Source: Cytophaga aurantiaca DSM 3654
GTDB taxonomy: Bacteria > Bacteroidota > Bacteroidia > Cytophagales > Cytophagaceae
Length of the DNA: 64,000 nt
Assembly (NCBI RefSeq): GCF_000379725.1
Contig: NZ_KB903622.1
Location: forward strand, 1 to 64,000
Direction of reading: 5' to 3'
Shown here: in pieces, positions 44,369-55,400 of the stretch
Position numbering within the stretch: position 1 is the stretch's first letter
How the letters are laid out: each line of letters starts with the position of its first letter
The notes under the pieces: generated by a model
Databases searched by the model: none
Seen by the model: only the letters and a program-made list of their open reading frames with translations
What the model was told of the DNA's origin: nothing
Translations under genes and position numbers: made by a program

Positions 44369-47179
44369 TTAATATTTAATTACTTTAGAAGTATACACTT
44401 CGTCTGCAGATGTTACCTGAAGAATGTAAATACCGGCAGCAATTTTTTCAATATCCAATGTAACAGTTGAAGTACTTAGATCAACCTGTTGTTGTAGTTG
44501 AACAACACCCGCCTGATTCAGTAATTTAACTGTGCCAGTAACATTGCTGCTTACAAGATCAAAAGAGATTCTTGTAGTTGCCGGGTTTGGATAGGTATTT
44601 AGATTTAATGTCTTGGCATATAGTACACCTGTTGAAGAAGAAGTTCTTTCTTCAATGTTTATAGAAGCATCTTCTACGGTTGAAGAACTACCATCTGTAA
44701 CAACTTGTACATAACCCTGTGTTCCTGAAATTGCAGTGCCACCTAGTTCAGGTACAGCTCTGTATTTTCCTGCCACAACATCTGTAAATTCGTATTTGCC
44801 TTCAGAATCAGTTAACGTATATGCAACGGTTGCTCCGCTTGCATTTGTTAAGTAGACTGTTGTATTGGCAGCAGGCACTTGATTTGCAGTAGCTGTTGTA
44901 CGCAAAAGAACTTGTCCTGATCCACTTAAATAAACAATACCTGCAATAACGTCGTTACCTGTATCCCATGTAGGATCAGCACTTGTATAAGCAGTTAATG
45001 GAATATTTTTAGTTGTATTAGAAGTCAAAGAGAATACTTGTGCCTGATCCCATTTCTGAACGCCGCCAGAATAGGTTGGTAAAAACGTATTTGCGAAAGT
45101 TGAAGTACGTGTTGGTGTGGCAAAAACAATATAATTTCCTGCAGGAAGATTTTCTGCACTATAAGCACCTGCATCGGAAGCAGCAAGATCTATTTTTTGA
45201 ATAAGTCTGACTGTAGTATTTTCTTTTTTGTAGATCAATACTACACCTTCGTCAAGCGCATTGGTAGCGGCTTGTATCACACCGGAAAGTGTAAAGGTAT
45301 TTCCGATTGTTACATACATATTATCAGATGCGGCAGCGCATACACCGTTACCTGTGCTTGTTAGTGTTAGTTTTACTAAACCATTTACGATATCCTGTGC
45401 AGAAGGGGTATATGTTGCAGATAAAGAAGTTGCAGAACTGAATGTTCCTGTTCCGCTTGAAGTCCATAGTGCACCACTTGCGCTGGATACAGCCCCGCTT
45501 AAAGATACTGTTGTACCTGTTATTACCTGATCTAAACCTGCATAAACGTTTGGAGAAGTTGCACTTGCAACTGTTACCGTTACCTGATCGGAAACACTTG
45601 TACCACATGTACCGGTAGTAGTAAGCGTAAAGGTTACAGAACCAATATTCGCATCTGAATTTGAAAAAGAATAAGTAGTGTTCAGGTATTGAGCAGAAGG
45701 AGCAAATGTACCCGTACCGGTTGTAGTCCAGATGCCGCCAGTTGCATTCGTTACAGTTCCATTCAAATTGACATAAGATTTACATGTTGTTACATCGAGA
45801 CCTGCATTTGCAGCTGCTGTTGCACCTGTGAATGTTACAGCTACTGTTCCGGATTCTGAAGGACAAGAACCGTTTGTGCTGGATGTTACATTTAGCGTTA
45901 CTTGTCCGGCTGTGTAATCCGCTGCAGAAGGAACATAGGTTGGTGTTAGCGAAGTTGCATTTGTGAATGAACCGGTGCCGGATGAAGTCCATGTTACAGT
46001 ACCTGCGTCTACAGCTACTGTTGGGAATGCCGGAGCATTCGGACAAACAGTAATTGCTGGACCTGCGATCAATCGAACCCGAGCGTTAATGGTTACAATA
46101 AGCTGATCGGATGCAGCAGGGCATGAGCCGTTGCTTGTTGTAGTTGCCGTTAAGGTAGCTATTCCGGCAGTACGTTCTGCTTGAGAAGGAGAGTATGTAG
46201 GGTTTGCAATGGTTGTGCTTGAGAATGTTCCTGAACCTGATGAAGTCCAGACAACGCCACCTGCACCGGAGAACGTAGCATTCAATTGAACGCTGTTGCC
46301 GCACATGGATTGATCTGCTCCGGCATTTACAGATGCGCCGCTGTTTATGATCGATACTGTAAGAGCATCTGAAGCTGTACATCCGCCGCTGCTTGTAGCC
46401 GTAAGTGTTAAGACAACATTACTTGCTGTAATATCTGCAGCGGAAGGTTGATAGGTTGGATGTAAAACAGTAGTACTTGAAAATGTACCTGTTCCGGAAG
46501 TGCTCCATAGATAGGTTGTAGCATTTGTAACTGTTGCGTTTATTAAACTCACGGGTGAATTCAGACAGCTTGTAAGATCTAAGCCCGCATTAACAGATGG
46601 GGAAGCAATGAACGTAATTACAACCTGGTCCGATGAAGTACATGCACCGGCACTCGTAGCCGTTGCTGTCAATGTAACAGAGCCGTTTGTTAGATCTGCT
46701 TGACTTGGATAATATAATGAATTCGCTGAAGAAGGATTTGTAAATGTACCTGAACCGCTAGCTGTGCTCCATGCTAATGTGGCGCCGCCTGAAATGCTGG
46801 CAGTCATCTGTACATTGCTGCAGCTTGTTTGATCCGCACCGGCACTGATGCTTGGCACCGGATTGATTGTGATCAACACTGTAGCTGTTTTAGCAGTACA
46901 CGATCCGCCGCTGCCTGATAGGCTAAGTGTAACAGAGCCTGCTGTGATATCTGCTGGAGAAGGTGAGTACACCGTACCCAGATTTGTTGTTGTCATAAAT
47001 GACCCTGTGCCACTGGTTGACCATAGGTAGGTGGTAAACTGTGTGGCTGTCCCTTGAATGGGGAATGAGCTTTGAGTAGAGCAGATCGTAAGATCAGAGC
47101 CTGCGCTAATTACGCATTGTGCATTACTTAGCAAAGGTATTAATCCAATGGCTAGTAGTAAAAGTAGAATTTTTTTCAT
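44369..47179 (-). CDS. Seven-repeat Ig-like secreted protein with T9SS sorting domain
   Basis: The 936-residue protein has a signal peptide (about 1-20, ending SNA). Seven tandem repeats of about 86 residues (about 21-625) follow, each with AG-D-T-C, W-T/S-SSGTGTF, PTY-PS-AD and V-LT-T. Next come two prealbumin-like or Cna-B/carboxypeptidase regulatory modules (about 630-850; YLTNASGATVAYTLTDSEGKYEFTDVVAGKYRAVPELG). A type-A sorting tail ends it (TYPNPATTR ... EKIAAGIYILQVTSADEVYTSKVIKY). It is a surface or adhesin-like protein with no visible enzyme domain. Repeats share DNA-level similarity, so repeat number may vary between strains. Confidence 0.9.
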   Translation of the reverse strand: MKKILLLLLAIGLIPLLSNAQCVISAGSDLTICSTQSSFPIQGTATQFTTYLWSTSGTGSFMTTTNLGTVYSPSPADITAGSVTLSLSGSGGSCTAKTATVLITINPVPSISAGADQTSCSNVQMTASISGGATLAWSTASGSGTFTNPSSANSLYYPSQADLTNGSVTLTATATSAGACTSSDQVVITFIASPSVNAGLDLTSCLNSPVSLINATVTNATTYLWSTSGTGTFSSTTVLHPTYQPSAADITASNVVLTLTATSSGGCTASDALTVSIINSGASVNAGADQSMCGNSVQLNATFSGAGGVVWTSSGSGTFSSTTIANPTYSPSQAERTAGIATLTATTTSNGSCPAASDQLIVTINARVRLIAGPAITVCPNAPAFPTVAVDAGTVTWTSSGTGSFTNATSLTPTYVPSAADYTAGQVTLNVTSSTNGSCPSESGTVAVTFTGATAAANAGLDVTTCKSYVNLNGTVTNATGGIWTTTGTGTFAPSAQYLNTTYSFSNSDANIGSVTFTLTTTGTCGTSVSDQVTVTVASATSPNVYAGLDQVITGTTVSLSGAVSSASGALWTSSGTGTFSSATSLSATYTPSAQDIVNGLVKLTLTSTGNGVCAAASDNMYVTIGNTFTLSGVIQAATNALDEGVVLIYKKENTTVRLIQKIDLAASDAGAYSAENLPAGNYIVFATPTRTSTFANTFLPTYSGGVQKWDQAQVFSLTSNTTKNIPLTAYTSADPTWDTGNDVIAGIVYLSGSGQVLLRTTATANQVPAANTTVYLTNASGATVAYTLTDSEGKYEFTDVVAGKYRAVPELGGTAISGTQGYVQVVTDGSSSTVEDASINIEERTSSSTGVLYAKTLNLNTYPNPATTRISFDLVSSNVTGTVKLLNQAGVVQLQQQVDLSTSTVTLDIEKIAAGIYILQVTSADEVYTSKVIKY

Positions 47180-47331
47180 GATGTGATTAATGTAAAATAT
47201 AGATTGATTTTCAAAAAGATAGATAGATAAAGGTATTCAAAACAATTTGAAATGATGGTATTTGAGATGTAATTTTTACATAATTCCACATACGATGTAA
47301 TCTATTGTTCCATTCGCTCATTTTGTGGTTT

Positions 47332-49845
47332 TTATTGGCTCCTATACTTTTTAAAGAACCATACTTTCAATAAATCAGCCGTAAGGATGTAACAAGCAAC
47401 AATAAACAACATCAGTCCCAGATTTAACATAGGGAGTGGCGCTAAACCGATGTCTGATGCAAAAGGCATATAAGGTAAACCTAGTGTTAAAATAAGGCCA
47501 AGAACGCTTAAAAGAAATAAATATTTACCAGGCTGACTTTTGAAAAAATTCTTGTGTGTGCGGATGATAAATAAAATAAATAATTCAGTAAGAACTGATT
47601 CAACAAACCAGCCTGTTTGAAATGCAGATTCTTTTACTTTTAATACAAATAATAGAGTTATGAAGGTAATAACATCGAAGATGGAACTATGAATACCAAA
47701 TATGACCATGTAGCTTCGAATGAATTTAAGATCCCATTTACCGGGCTTGGCCAATTGTTCCTCATCTACATTGTCAGATGCAATAGTTAAGTATGGAAAG
47801 TCTGTAATAAAGTTTGTAAGCAAGATCTGCTTGGGCAGCATAGGTAAAAAAGGCAAAAGCAAAGAAGCGATTGCAACACTAAACATATTGCCAAATGTAG
47901 AGCCAGTATTTATGAAAATATATTTGAGTGTATTGGAAAATGTTTTTCTTCCTTCTTTAATTCCATCAATCAATACCATTAAATTTTTTTCTATTAGAAC
48001 AAAATCCGCCGCTTCTCTTGCAACATCTACAGCATTCTCAACAGATATCCCAACATCTGCTGCTGTAATAGCTGATACATCGTTAATGCCATCACCCATA
48101 TATGCTACTGTATAGGATCTTCGGAGCGCCTGAATAATACGTTCTTTTTGCTGCGGTTCAACTTCAGAGAAAATATGTGTTTCCTGTACACGTTTATTTA
48201 AAGCTTCTGTGCTTGTTTCAAGCAAATCCTGACCCGTTAATATGACCGGATTGGTTATGCCAATGCTTAAAGCAATGGAGGTTGCTATGTTTCTATTGTC
48301 ACCGGTTATGATTTTTAAATCAACATGCAATTTTTTCAGTTCAGTAATTGTTTCAATAATGCCAGCCTTAATTGGATCATGTAATAAAACAAATCCGGCA
48401 AAGATCATTTCATTTTCTAATTCTTTCGAAATGGTTTGTACATCTATATTTTTATAGCATACAGCAATTGCACGCAAACCGTTTTTTCCATAGGTTTCAA
48501 ACTGTTGTTTGATGAATTGTTGTTGTGTAGAGAGTTCGACAATGCTTCCGTCACTTAAGCGCGCTTTGTTGCATAATGCTAAGATCTGAATAAATGCCCC
48601 TTTACTGATCAGCATTTTATCACTGCTCGTTTGAATAGCTATGCTTAAACATTTTCGGATAAAATCATACGGAACTTCACCAATTTTTTCAGGTAATGGT
48701 TGAGCATCCATATTTTTCAACGCCTCATCAATCGGGTTGGAGTAGCCGCTTTCAAGCATTGCATTCCAATATGCAATTTCTTTAACGAAGCTACTGCTTG
48801 AGCCGAGTGTATCAACAATATCCGCTACGTTAATCGAGCCTTCCGTAATGGTCCCTGTTTTGTCAGTGCATAATAAATTAACCTCACCTAAGTTTTGTAT
48901 CGACGATAGTTTTTTAACAATTACTTTTTTTGCTAATAATCTTTTTGCACCAGCGCTCATAGCAATAGTAGTAATTGCAGGCAGTAATTCAGGTGCCATT
49001 CCTACAGCAAGAGCCAACGCAAATAGTACCGATTCCAGAGGACTTTTGTGGTTTAATAAATTAACAACAAGGATAAAAATGGAAAGTATTAATGTTATTT
49101 TCATTAGGAAAAAACCGAAGTCTTTAATCCCTTTTTCAAAAGAAGTCTCAACTTTTTTTAAACTGCCTTGAGCAATATTTCCAAAAATTGTTTCATCACC
49201 TGTATGAATGACAAGTGCTCTTGCTGTACCGCTAACAATGCTGGTTCCTTCCCACAAACAATTTGTTCGTTGAGCCAGTGCAGTTTGTTCGTTCAGAATT
49301 CCGACCTGTTTTACAACAGGATAGGATTCGCCGGTTAAGCTCGCTTCGTTTGCATGTACTTCATTTGCTTCAATCAGTAAACAGTCAGCCGGGATCATGT
49401 CGCCAGCTTTTAATAACAATACGTCACCCGGTACGATATTCGTTGAAATGACTTCCAGTGCTTTCCCATCGCGTAGTACAACGCTTTTCAAGGCAATCAT
49501 AGATTGTAGTTTCTCTACGACTTTCCCGGCATTACGTTCCTGGAAAAAACTCAGCAAGCCGGTGGATACTACAATGAAAAGAATGATAAATACATCTGAA
49601 GTGTCGCCAAGAAAAGCAGATAGAATAACAGCACCGATCAAAAGCAACATGAGCGGACTTTTAAACTGACTAATAAATAGCTGTATGTCTTTTTCTAAAC
49701 CCGATTTGGTTCTTTTGCTTACCAGGTATTGTTTACCTATGGTTTCAGCATTATTTTGAGTAAGTCCTTTTTCAGAACTGTTTAACTGCTGAAACCAGTG
49801 AGCACTATCAGATGTCCAAAAAAATTTAGGTTGTTGATTTTCCAT
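47332..49845 (-). CDS. mgtA: MgtA-type P-type ATPase (magnesium transport)
   Basis: The 837-residue P-type ATPase of the P3B/magnesium-import group has an N-terminal cation ATPase domain, an actuator motif ASLTGESYPV, a phosphorylation site CTDKTGTITEG and a nucleotide-binding part. GDGINDVSAITAADVGIS is the hinge, and a ten-helix membrane part with NTGSTFGNMFSVAIASLLLPFLPMLPKQILLTNFITDFPYL follows. These marks fit Mg2+ import. No riboswitch-like leader was recognised in the 278 bp before it. It stands alone. Confidence 0.92.
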   Translation of the reverse strand: MENQQPKFFWTSDSAHWFQQLNSSEKGLTQNNAETIGKQYLVSKRTKSGLEKDIQLFISQFKSPLMLLLIGAVILSAFLGDTSDVFIILFIVVSTGLLSFFQERNAGKVVEKLQSMIALKSVVLRDGKALEVISTNIVPGDVLLLKAGDMIPADCLLIEANEVHANEASLTGESYPVVKQVGILNEQTALAQRTNCLWEGTSIVSGTARALVIHTGDETIFGNIAQGSLKKVETSFEKGIKDFGFFLMKITLILSIFILVVNLLNHKSPLESVLFALALAVGMAPELLPAITTIAMSAGAKRLLAKKVIVKKLSSIQNLGEVNLLCTDKTGTITEGSINVADIVDTLGSSSSFVKEIAYWNAMLESGYSNPIDEALKNMDAQPLPEKIGEVPYDFIRKCLSIAIQTSSDKMLISKGAFIQILALCNKARLSDGSIVELSTQQQFIKQQFETYGKNGLRAIAVCYKNIDVQTISKELENEMIFAGFVLLHDPIKAGIIETITELKKLHVDLKIITGDNRNIATSIALSIGITNPVILTGQDLLETSTEALNKRVQETHIFSEVEPQQKERIIQALRRSYTVAYMGDGINDVSAITAADVGISVENAVDVAREAADFVLIEKNLMVLIDGIKEGRKTFSNTLKYIFINTGSTFGNMFSVAIASLLLPFLPMLPKQILLTNFITDFPYLTIASDNVDEEQLAKPGKWDLKFIRSYMVIFGIHSSIFDVITFITLLFVLKVKESAFQTGWFVESVLTELFILFIIRTHKNFFKSQPGKYLFLLSVLGLILTLGLPYMPFASDIGLAPLPMLNLGLMLFIVACYILTADLLKVWFFKKYRSQ

Positions 49846-50123
49846 ATATATCTAAAATAGATTCAGCTAATAAAAACCAAACATTGACAATTGGATCTAT
49901 TTCGCATATAAGCTACTATATACACTATTTTATTGTAGACAACCTGTAGTTTGATTTATTTTATCCCTAATATCAACATATTAAAAAACTATAGCCAACT
50001 CTTAGCTATATTCTCGGGTCAAAGGAGGTATATCTGTGATTACTGGATTTTTTGTATTGTAGCTTATGTTTGAATATTGTAAGTCCGTATTCAAATCAAA
50101 AGATCAAATGCTTGGTGAGGCTT
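49846..50123. other. 278-bp gap upstream of mgtA and downstream of a barrel gene
   Basis: AT-rich, no credible coding frame. A short dyad tatagccaactcttagctata lies near 49989-50010. No known magnesium-responsive leader was recognised. Confidence 0.4.
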
Positions 50124-50810
50124 CTAATAACACGTATTGGATGTGTGCTTATTAAAAAAGAAATAATATAGATTGAATGAAAGGACAGAATACCTGGTGT
50201 GTAAGGTTTGTGTTCCCTGATCTGTTTTTAGATCGAACGTATAGTTTCCATTCAATGAATACTGATACTCCAGACCATATTCTATTCTTCCGTATTTGCC
50301 CCGCGGGTTTTTGATCCGTGCGCCAAAGAGAATACTTGAAACCATTGCAGGATTTTCCTGTTTCTTTAAAAAGCCTTGCGTGTGCCAGTCCATTGCAATG
50401 CCTCCTGTTAGTTTGAAACGCATATTGGGTTTGCTGTTCATGCGAAACATATACATAAATTGAATTGGAATCTGATAGCTGTTCACGCCGATATTCGCAT
50501 CCCAGCCAAGTGATTGCAGCAGGGAAGGGTCGGTAAGATCTTTTCTGGAATACGATTGATAGGTATTTAGTATTCCGGTTTCTATTCCGATCGTGTTTCC
50601 CAAAACATATTGTCCTAACATACCGCCTGTATAAAATGCATGTGTACGCAAGGAATAAGATTGTCCGTTTATATCAAGCGAGGAATTCGGATCGGGGAGT
50701 GAGGCACCAATACCTCCTTTGATGCCAATACTGAACACGCTTTGTGCACTGCTGTATGCACTGTAAAGAACGGTAGCGCAGCTGAAAAATAAAATGTAAA
50801 GCGATCTCAT
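50124..50810 (-). CDS. PorT/OmpW-like outer-membrane beta-barrel protein
   Basis: The 228-residue protein from ATG at 50810 has a signal peptide (ending SSAQS) and alternating beta-strands of an 8-stranded barrel (FSIGIKGGIGASL, YSLRTHAFYTGGMLGQYV, NTIGIETGILNTY, IQFMYMFRMN, MRFKLTGGIAMDW, RIEYGLEYQYSL). The last segment is aromatic-rich (YSVLSFNLYYFFF). The frame could begin 4 codons earlier, but the chosen start gives a cleaner signal. Exact family is unclear; a PorT-type barrel is likely. Confidence 0.72.
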   Translation of the reverse strand: MRSLYILFFSCATVLYSAYSSAQSVFSIGIKGGIGASLPDPNSSLDINGQSYSLRTHAFYTGGMLGQYVLGNTIGIETGILNTYQSYSRKDLTDPSLLQSLGWDANIGVNSYQIPIQFMYMFRMNSKPNMRFKLTGGIAMDWHTQGFLKKQENPAMVSSILFGARIKNPRGKYGRIEYGLEYQYSLNGNYTFDLKTDQGTQTLHTRYSVLSFNLYYFFFNKHTSNTCY

Positions 50811-50885
50811 GTATATGTCCAAAATATATGAGCATAACGGACAAATAGTAGAGGATAGTATGTAGCTGCTTGTAGTATTAAAGAG

Positions 50886-51146
50886 TTAAATATTATTCGG
50901 ATAGGTAGTTTTTAACCAGATGTTAAGAATTTCAAGAGAATCAAATAGATGCTCCGTTTCTTCGCCGGTTATATGTTTGCCATCAAATTCTTCAGTATAT
51001 ATTTCAACGTCACAATTACGTTCTTTTACATGTTCCTGCATGCTTGTAACCAAACTGTTGAACAATGAATGATTGAATGTTGCTGCATTCGTTAAGATCG
51101 AGTGATTGATCTTAAGAACTTTTGCTTGAGAAGTTGCTTGTTCCAT
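50886..51146 (-). CDS. Small acidic protein of unknown function
   Basis: The 86-residue soluble protein has an N-terminal helix and an acidic C-terminal half (EIYTEEFDGKHITGEETEHLFDSLEILNIWLKTTYPNNI). The overall style suggests a small immunity- or chaperone-like helix-hairpin, but no relative is recognised. Confidence 0.6.
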   Translation of the reverse strand: MEQATSQAKVLKINHSILTNAATFNHSLFNSLVTSMQEHVKERNCDVEIYTEEFDGKHITGEETEHLFDSLEILNIWLKTTYPNNI

Positions 51147-51224
51147 AGCTTATGTATTTTGGTGTTTACATAAGATACAGAGATTTTATACAAAATACTA
51201 CAAAAGGATGTTGTGATTTTGAAT

Positions 51225-51713
51225 CTAAGGTAAGGCTATTGGAGGATCATATATTGGTACAGGTCTCGAAGAAGATTCAATATAAATTAAAATAGAATCG
51301 ATTTCTGCTTTTGTGAATGATGGAAAACTCGTCATTATATTTTTGTTGTATTTATTATACAGATTAACTGCCATTGTATCGCCTTTATTTATTAGGGCTG
51401 AAGAATTTTTGATAAAAGCATAAATCCATTTTCTTGGACGTCTTTCGGTAACTCCCAATAATGCCGGGCCAACAGATACTTCGTGTATTTTGTGACAGCT
51501 TTTGCAATTTTCTTTAAATAATTGTTCTCCTGCCTCATGGCGTGGCTCAAAATCAATTTGTTCGGAAACATGTTGCTCTATAATTGGGGGATCGATTACA
51601 CCGCAATAAAAACGATTTGGCATCTGATCATTAAACAACTCAATCGTTAAAATACATATCAATAAAAAAACAATAATAAAAAACAGAAACTTAAGTTTGG
51701 TAGCGTGTTTCAT
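51225..51713 (-). CDS. Membrane-anchored c-type cytochrome
   Basis: The 162-residue protein has an N-terminal membrane helix (about 8-26) and a class I cytochrome c domain with haem motif CKSCH at 70-74. A possible Met axial ligand lies in KNIMTSFPSFTKAEID. It should carry electrons at the periplasmic face of the inner membrane. No oxidase gene is close. Confidence 0.87.
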   Translation of the reverse strand: MKHATKLKFLFFIIVFLLICILTIELFNDQMPNRFYCGVIDPPIIEQHVSEQIDFEPRHEAGEQLFKENCKSCHKIHEVSVGPALLGVTERRPRKWIYAFIKNSSALINKGDTMAVNLYNKYNKNIMTSFPSFTKAEIDSILIYIESSSRPVPIYDPPIALP

Positions 51714-51759
51714 CTGGTTTAAAATTTATGAAATATAAAAAATGGAGTCATAGTAATCA

Positions 51760-52311
51760 TTATTTTTTATAACACAGAAGTACGCTTCCGCTTTTAAATA
51801 CTTTTGTCTCTGTGAGTGTAAAATTCAAATCTTCTTTTAAACCGCTAAAAAGGGAAGTACCTTTACCAATAGCCGTGGGGTCGATCATGAATTGAAACGT
51901 GTCGATTAAACCTGCTTCTGCAAATTGAGCTACAATGCTTCCGCTTCCTAAAATAGTCAAATCTTTTTTCGATGTTTTTTTCAGTTGACGGATTTCTGAA
52001 ACAACGTCATTTTTTATAATTGTCGTATTCTTCCATTCGGCCTTTTTTAATGTGTTAGAAAAAACGATCTTCTCTGCATTGTTCATTCCCTTTGCTACTT
52101 CAGGCATAGAAGAGAGAGCCATTTCTGTTGGCCAGAAGCTGTACATCATTTCATAGGTAGTTCGTCCGAAAAGAAGAATGTTGTTTTGCTTCAGCATCTC
52201 TCCGGAAAACTCGCCTTCTTCTTTTCCATGCTGGTGCCAATGGATGTCATTGGAAGCATCCTTATAAAAACCATTCAAGGTAATAAAATTAAATACGCTG
52301 AGTTTGCCCAT
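51760..52311 (-). CDS. DHFR-like RibD C-terminal domain reductase
   Basis: The 183-residue protein has the RibD-C/dihydrofolate-reductase-like fold: KLSVFNFITLNGFYKDASNDIHWH, LLFGRTTYEMM-FWPT, LTILGSGSIVAQFAEAGLIDTFQFMIDPTAIGKGTSLFSGL and a terminal TKVFKSGSVLLCYKK. Such proteins (YyaP-like) reduce unknown pteridine or pyrimidine substrates using NADPH. A relic of a related gene is at 42693-42836. Confidence 0.85.
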   Translation of the reverse strand: MGKLSVFNFITLNGFYKDASNDIHWHQHGKEEGEFSGEMLKQNNILLFGRTTYEMMYSFWPTEMALSSMPEVAKGMNNAEKIVFSNTLKKAEWKNTTIIKNDVVSEIRQLKKTSKKDLTILGSGSIVAQFAEAGLIDTFQFMIDPTAIGKGTSLFSGLKEDLNFTLTETKVFKSGSVLLCYKK

Positions 52312-52387
52312 AAAATCTTGAATTAACGTTTATGAAATATAAAAAATAATGCTTGAATAATGACCTTTGAACCTATTTGTTTTTTTT

Positions 52388-52418
52388 GCTATAAAGATCT
52401 GACCCCTGCCGGGGTCAG
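52388..52418. repeat. Solitary GACCCC hairpin (copy of an element B arm)
   Basis: gctataaagat then ctgacccc/ggggtcag with loop tgcc. It aligns over about 28 bp with the right arm of nested element B at 30905-30933, with changes mainly in the loop and flank. Confidence 0.6.
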
Positions 52419-52495
52419 TGCAGAGATAGAAAACACAATTTCATAAAAGGTTTTTATTTGAACCAAATTCATAATTCACTAAATTGACTGCATCT

Positions 52496-55400
52496 ATGAA
52501 TTCTTCAAAAAAGCTACTAGCATTTATTATAATTCTTTTTTATCTGTGCGAAAACACACCTGTTTTCGCACAGCAGCTTACCTTGTTTAATATAGATACC
52601 AGTCGCTATCCGACAGTGAAAGCTGATTTTTTTGCCATAGATCAAAACGAAAGTCAAGTAACAACTTTAACAGCAGCAGATGTTTTTATTACAGAAAATG
52701 CAAGTGCACAAGAGGTTGTTAAAGTTGTTAATCCAACAGCATTAAAACCGAAGCAGATTTCTCTTGTATTGACTATTGATGTTTCGAGTTCGATGGAAGG
52801 CGCGTATATACAGTTAGCTAAAAATGCAGCAAATGCAATTGTCAATAAACTTCCTTTAGATCTGTCCGAATGTGCCATAACAAGTTTTGATGATATCAGT
52901 TTTGTGAACACAGATTTTACGAGAGATAAACTGAGATTGCAGCAGTCGATACAGACATTGACTCCACATGGCGGAACGGATTACGATAAGGGTTTTACAA
53001 AATCAAATGCGGGCGGACTGGATATTTTAAGAAACGGTTTGCATGAAAAGGTATTGATTTTTCTAACAGATGGATATGGAAATGTAAATCCGCCGGAGAT
53101 CATACAGAAAGCAAAAGCCATGGGTGCAAAGGTATACGTCATTACCTTAGGTATGAATACGCCGGAAGAGTTGAAAAGAATTGTGCAGGCAACCAATGGA
53201 TATTATTATGAAAATGTTATTTCAGAACAGGAGATCAATGCGGCCTATCTTAGTATTCTGTATCGCATTCAGGGATTGACACCTTCTACGGTTGAGTGGG
53301 TTAGTACTGCTGCCTGCGGCTATTCTAAAAATGTTTTGTTTGGAGATAAACGGAATGCGTTCAAGGCTGCAGCAATGAAGTATGAAGCACCGCTTAAACA
53401 TGTTGTTCGTCTTGTTTTGGATGTAAATAATATAACGTTTAATGCAACTACATCTGAAATTCCTGTTTCAATAAAAGCGGTAAATGGAAATTTTTCCATC
53501 ACATCTTTTAATTCTTCCAAACCTTATTTCTCAATTGTTACTCCATCTATACCGCATACAATAAAAAAAGATGCAACAGATACATTCGTTATAAAATATA
53601 CCGGCTCTTCAACCGAATTTATTTCAGGCAGAATTGAATTGGTTTCCGCTGGCTGTCAATCCACATTTATTTATTATCAATATCAGCCGAATTCAACTAA
53701 GCCTGCAATCAATCTGATTGCGCCGGATGGGAAGGAAGCATTTTATGCAGGTACGGATACATTGATCCGATGGAATCTGCAAAACACGTATGCACCTGTT
53801 AAGATTTCATTCAGTTCAAATGCAGGTAAAGACTGGAAAATTGTAAAGGATAGTTGTACCGTAGATCATTTTAATTGGAGAATTCCGAATAAGCCGGGTG
53901 CAACGAATCTGATAAAAGTAGAAACGATCGTAACAGAACAAAAAGCTACCGCTGAATCAAAAATTGTATACGATCGTTTTGCAGGCATCATGAATGCGTA
54001 TAATTTAAGTCCGGATGGGTCAAGATATATTTCACAGACTCCCACGGAATTATTGCTGATGGATACATATACCAATACCACCATTTTTAAAATAAACAAT
54101 ACGATCCAAAACGGGTATTTTATTTTTTCTCCGGATGATAAATATATTTTTATTTACGACGAAGGAAAACCAACGAAAGTATACGATGCGCATACATTTC
54201 AATACATAGAAGAATGGGGCGTATTTAAGAAAACGTTGAGCAGTTTTATTGAACCGTACATCAACAACGATCTTACACAATATGTTGCTCTTGATGCAGA
54301 CGGTACGCTAGGTATTTTTAATTTTAAAACAGGAGCAAAGGTTAAAAGTGTTGCCTTTGTGAAAGGCAAAGAAGTAACAGACTTCACAAGAAATTATATT
54401 GTATCGCTGGAAGAATCAAATCATCAGGTTTGGGTATGGGATTATAAAAAAGGAAGTAAGCTGTTAAGCATTTCGATTCCTAAGGAACGAATTGTAAATG
54501 CAGAATTCAATAAAGATGAAACGGTATTGTTTGTATACACCTGGGGGGCGGATGGAACGAAACAGGATTTTACAGCCTATGATCTAAGCGGAAAAGAGTT
54601 GTATCGATTTCAAAATTCAGCAAAGTCATTCATGTCTTTAGATACGTATCAGAATTATGCGATCTGCTCTGTTGACAATTATCCTGCGCTGGTAGATATG
54701 AATACAGGAAAAGTAATACATATCTATACATTACCGGGTGCGGTGAAGTTTGGGTGGTTTGTGCCTTTTAGTAATGGGACTTATATTCTGTTCACAAACG
54801 CCGCATCTAAAAATGTATACATGGTTACATCTGGTATTGAAAATAATAAAGGCGGACTTCTTTCAGATCAGTCTTCGTCGACATTTACTATTGTATCTAC
54901 AAAACCTGAAGTGAAGAAAATTAATTTTCCATTGGTATATGTAGGAAGTAATAAAGATAGCATTGTTACTGCATTCATGAAAAATAATGTACCAATTGAA
55001 ATACCCGTAAAGTCTATTTCAATTGAAGGAGCTGGAGTAGCATCTTTTAAACTGTTAAATCCGATTTCGTCTTTTACGTTAAACGCTTCATCCAAACAAA
55101 ATCTTGAAATCCGGTTTGCACCTGTGAAATCAGGTTTGCAGGAAGCTGTATTGAAAGTAATAACCGCATACGATACGGTGCGTGTTACCATTTCAGGAAC
55201 AGGTATTGTTAAACCATATGCATTAAAAAATACAGAATTGAATATCGGTCGTATTCAGGTTGGAAAAACTATTGATACATCTTTTATAAATGTATTTACC
55301 AATACAAGTAAGAACACTCTATACATTACTGGCATTGAATTGGCGGGTCCGGACAAAACACAATTCAGTTTATCTTCTCCGTCAACATATACCTTAGCTG

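Noticed and set aside
45261-47030. Several plus-strand frames opposite the seven-repeat gene
   Set aside because: They recur with the repeat period of the minus-strand gene and have no ribosome sites, so they are shadows.
44369-47179. Cellulase or chitinase domains in the T9SS proteins
   Set aside because: No GH catalytic motif could be read in any of the complete T9SS proteins here; the first gene is cut, so only it could carry one upstream.
47180-50123. Magnesium riboswitch before mgtA
   Set aside because: The gap after 49845 has only a short dyad near 49989-50010 and no recognised leader fold or short leader peptide.
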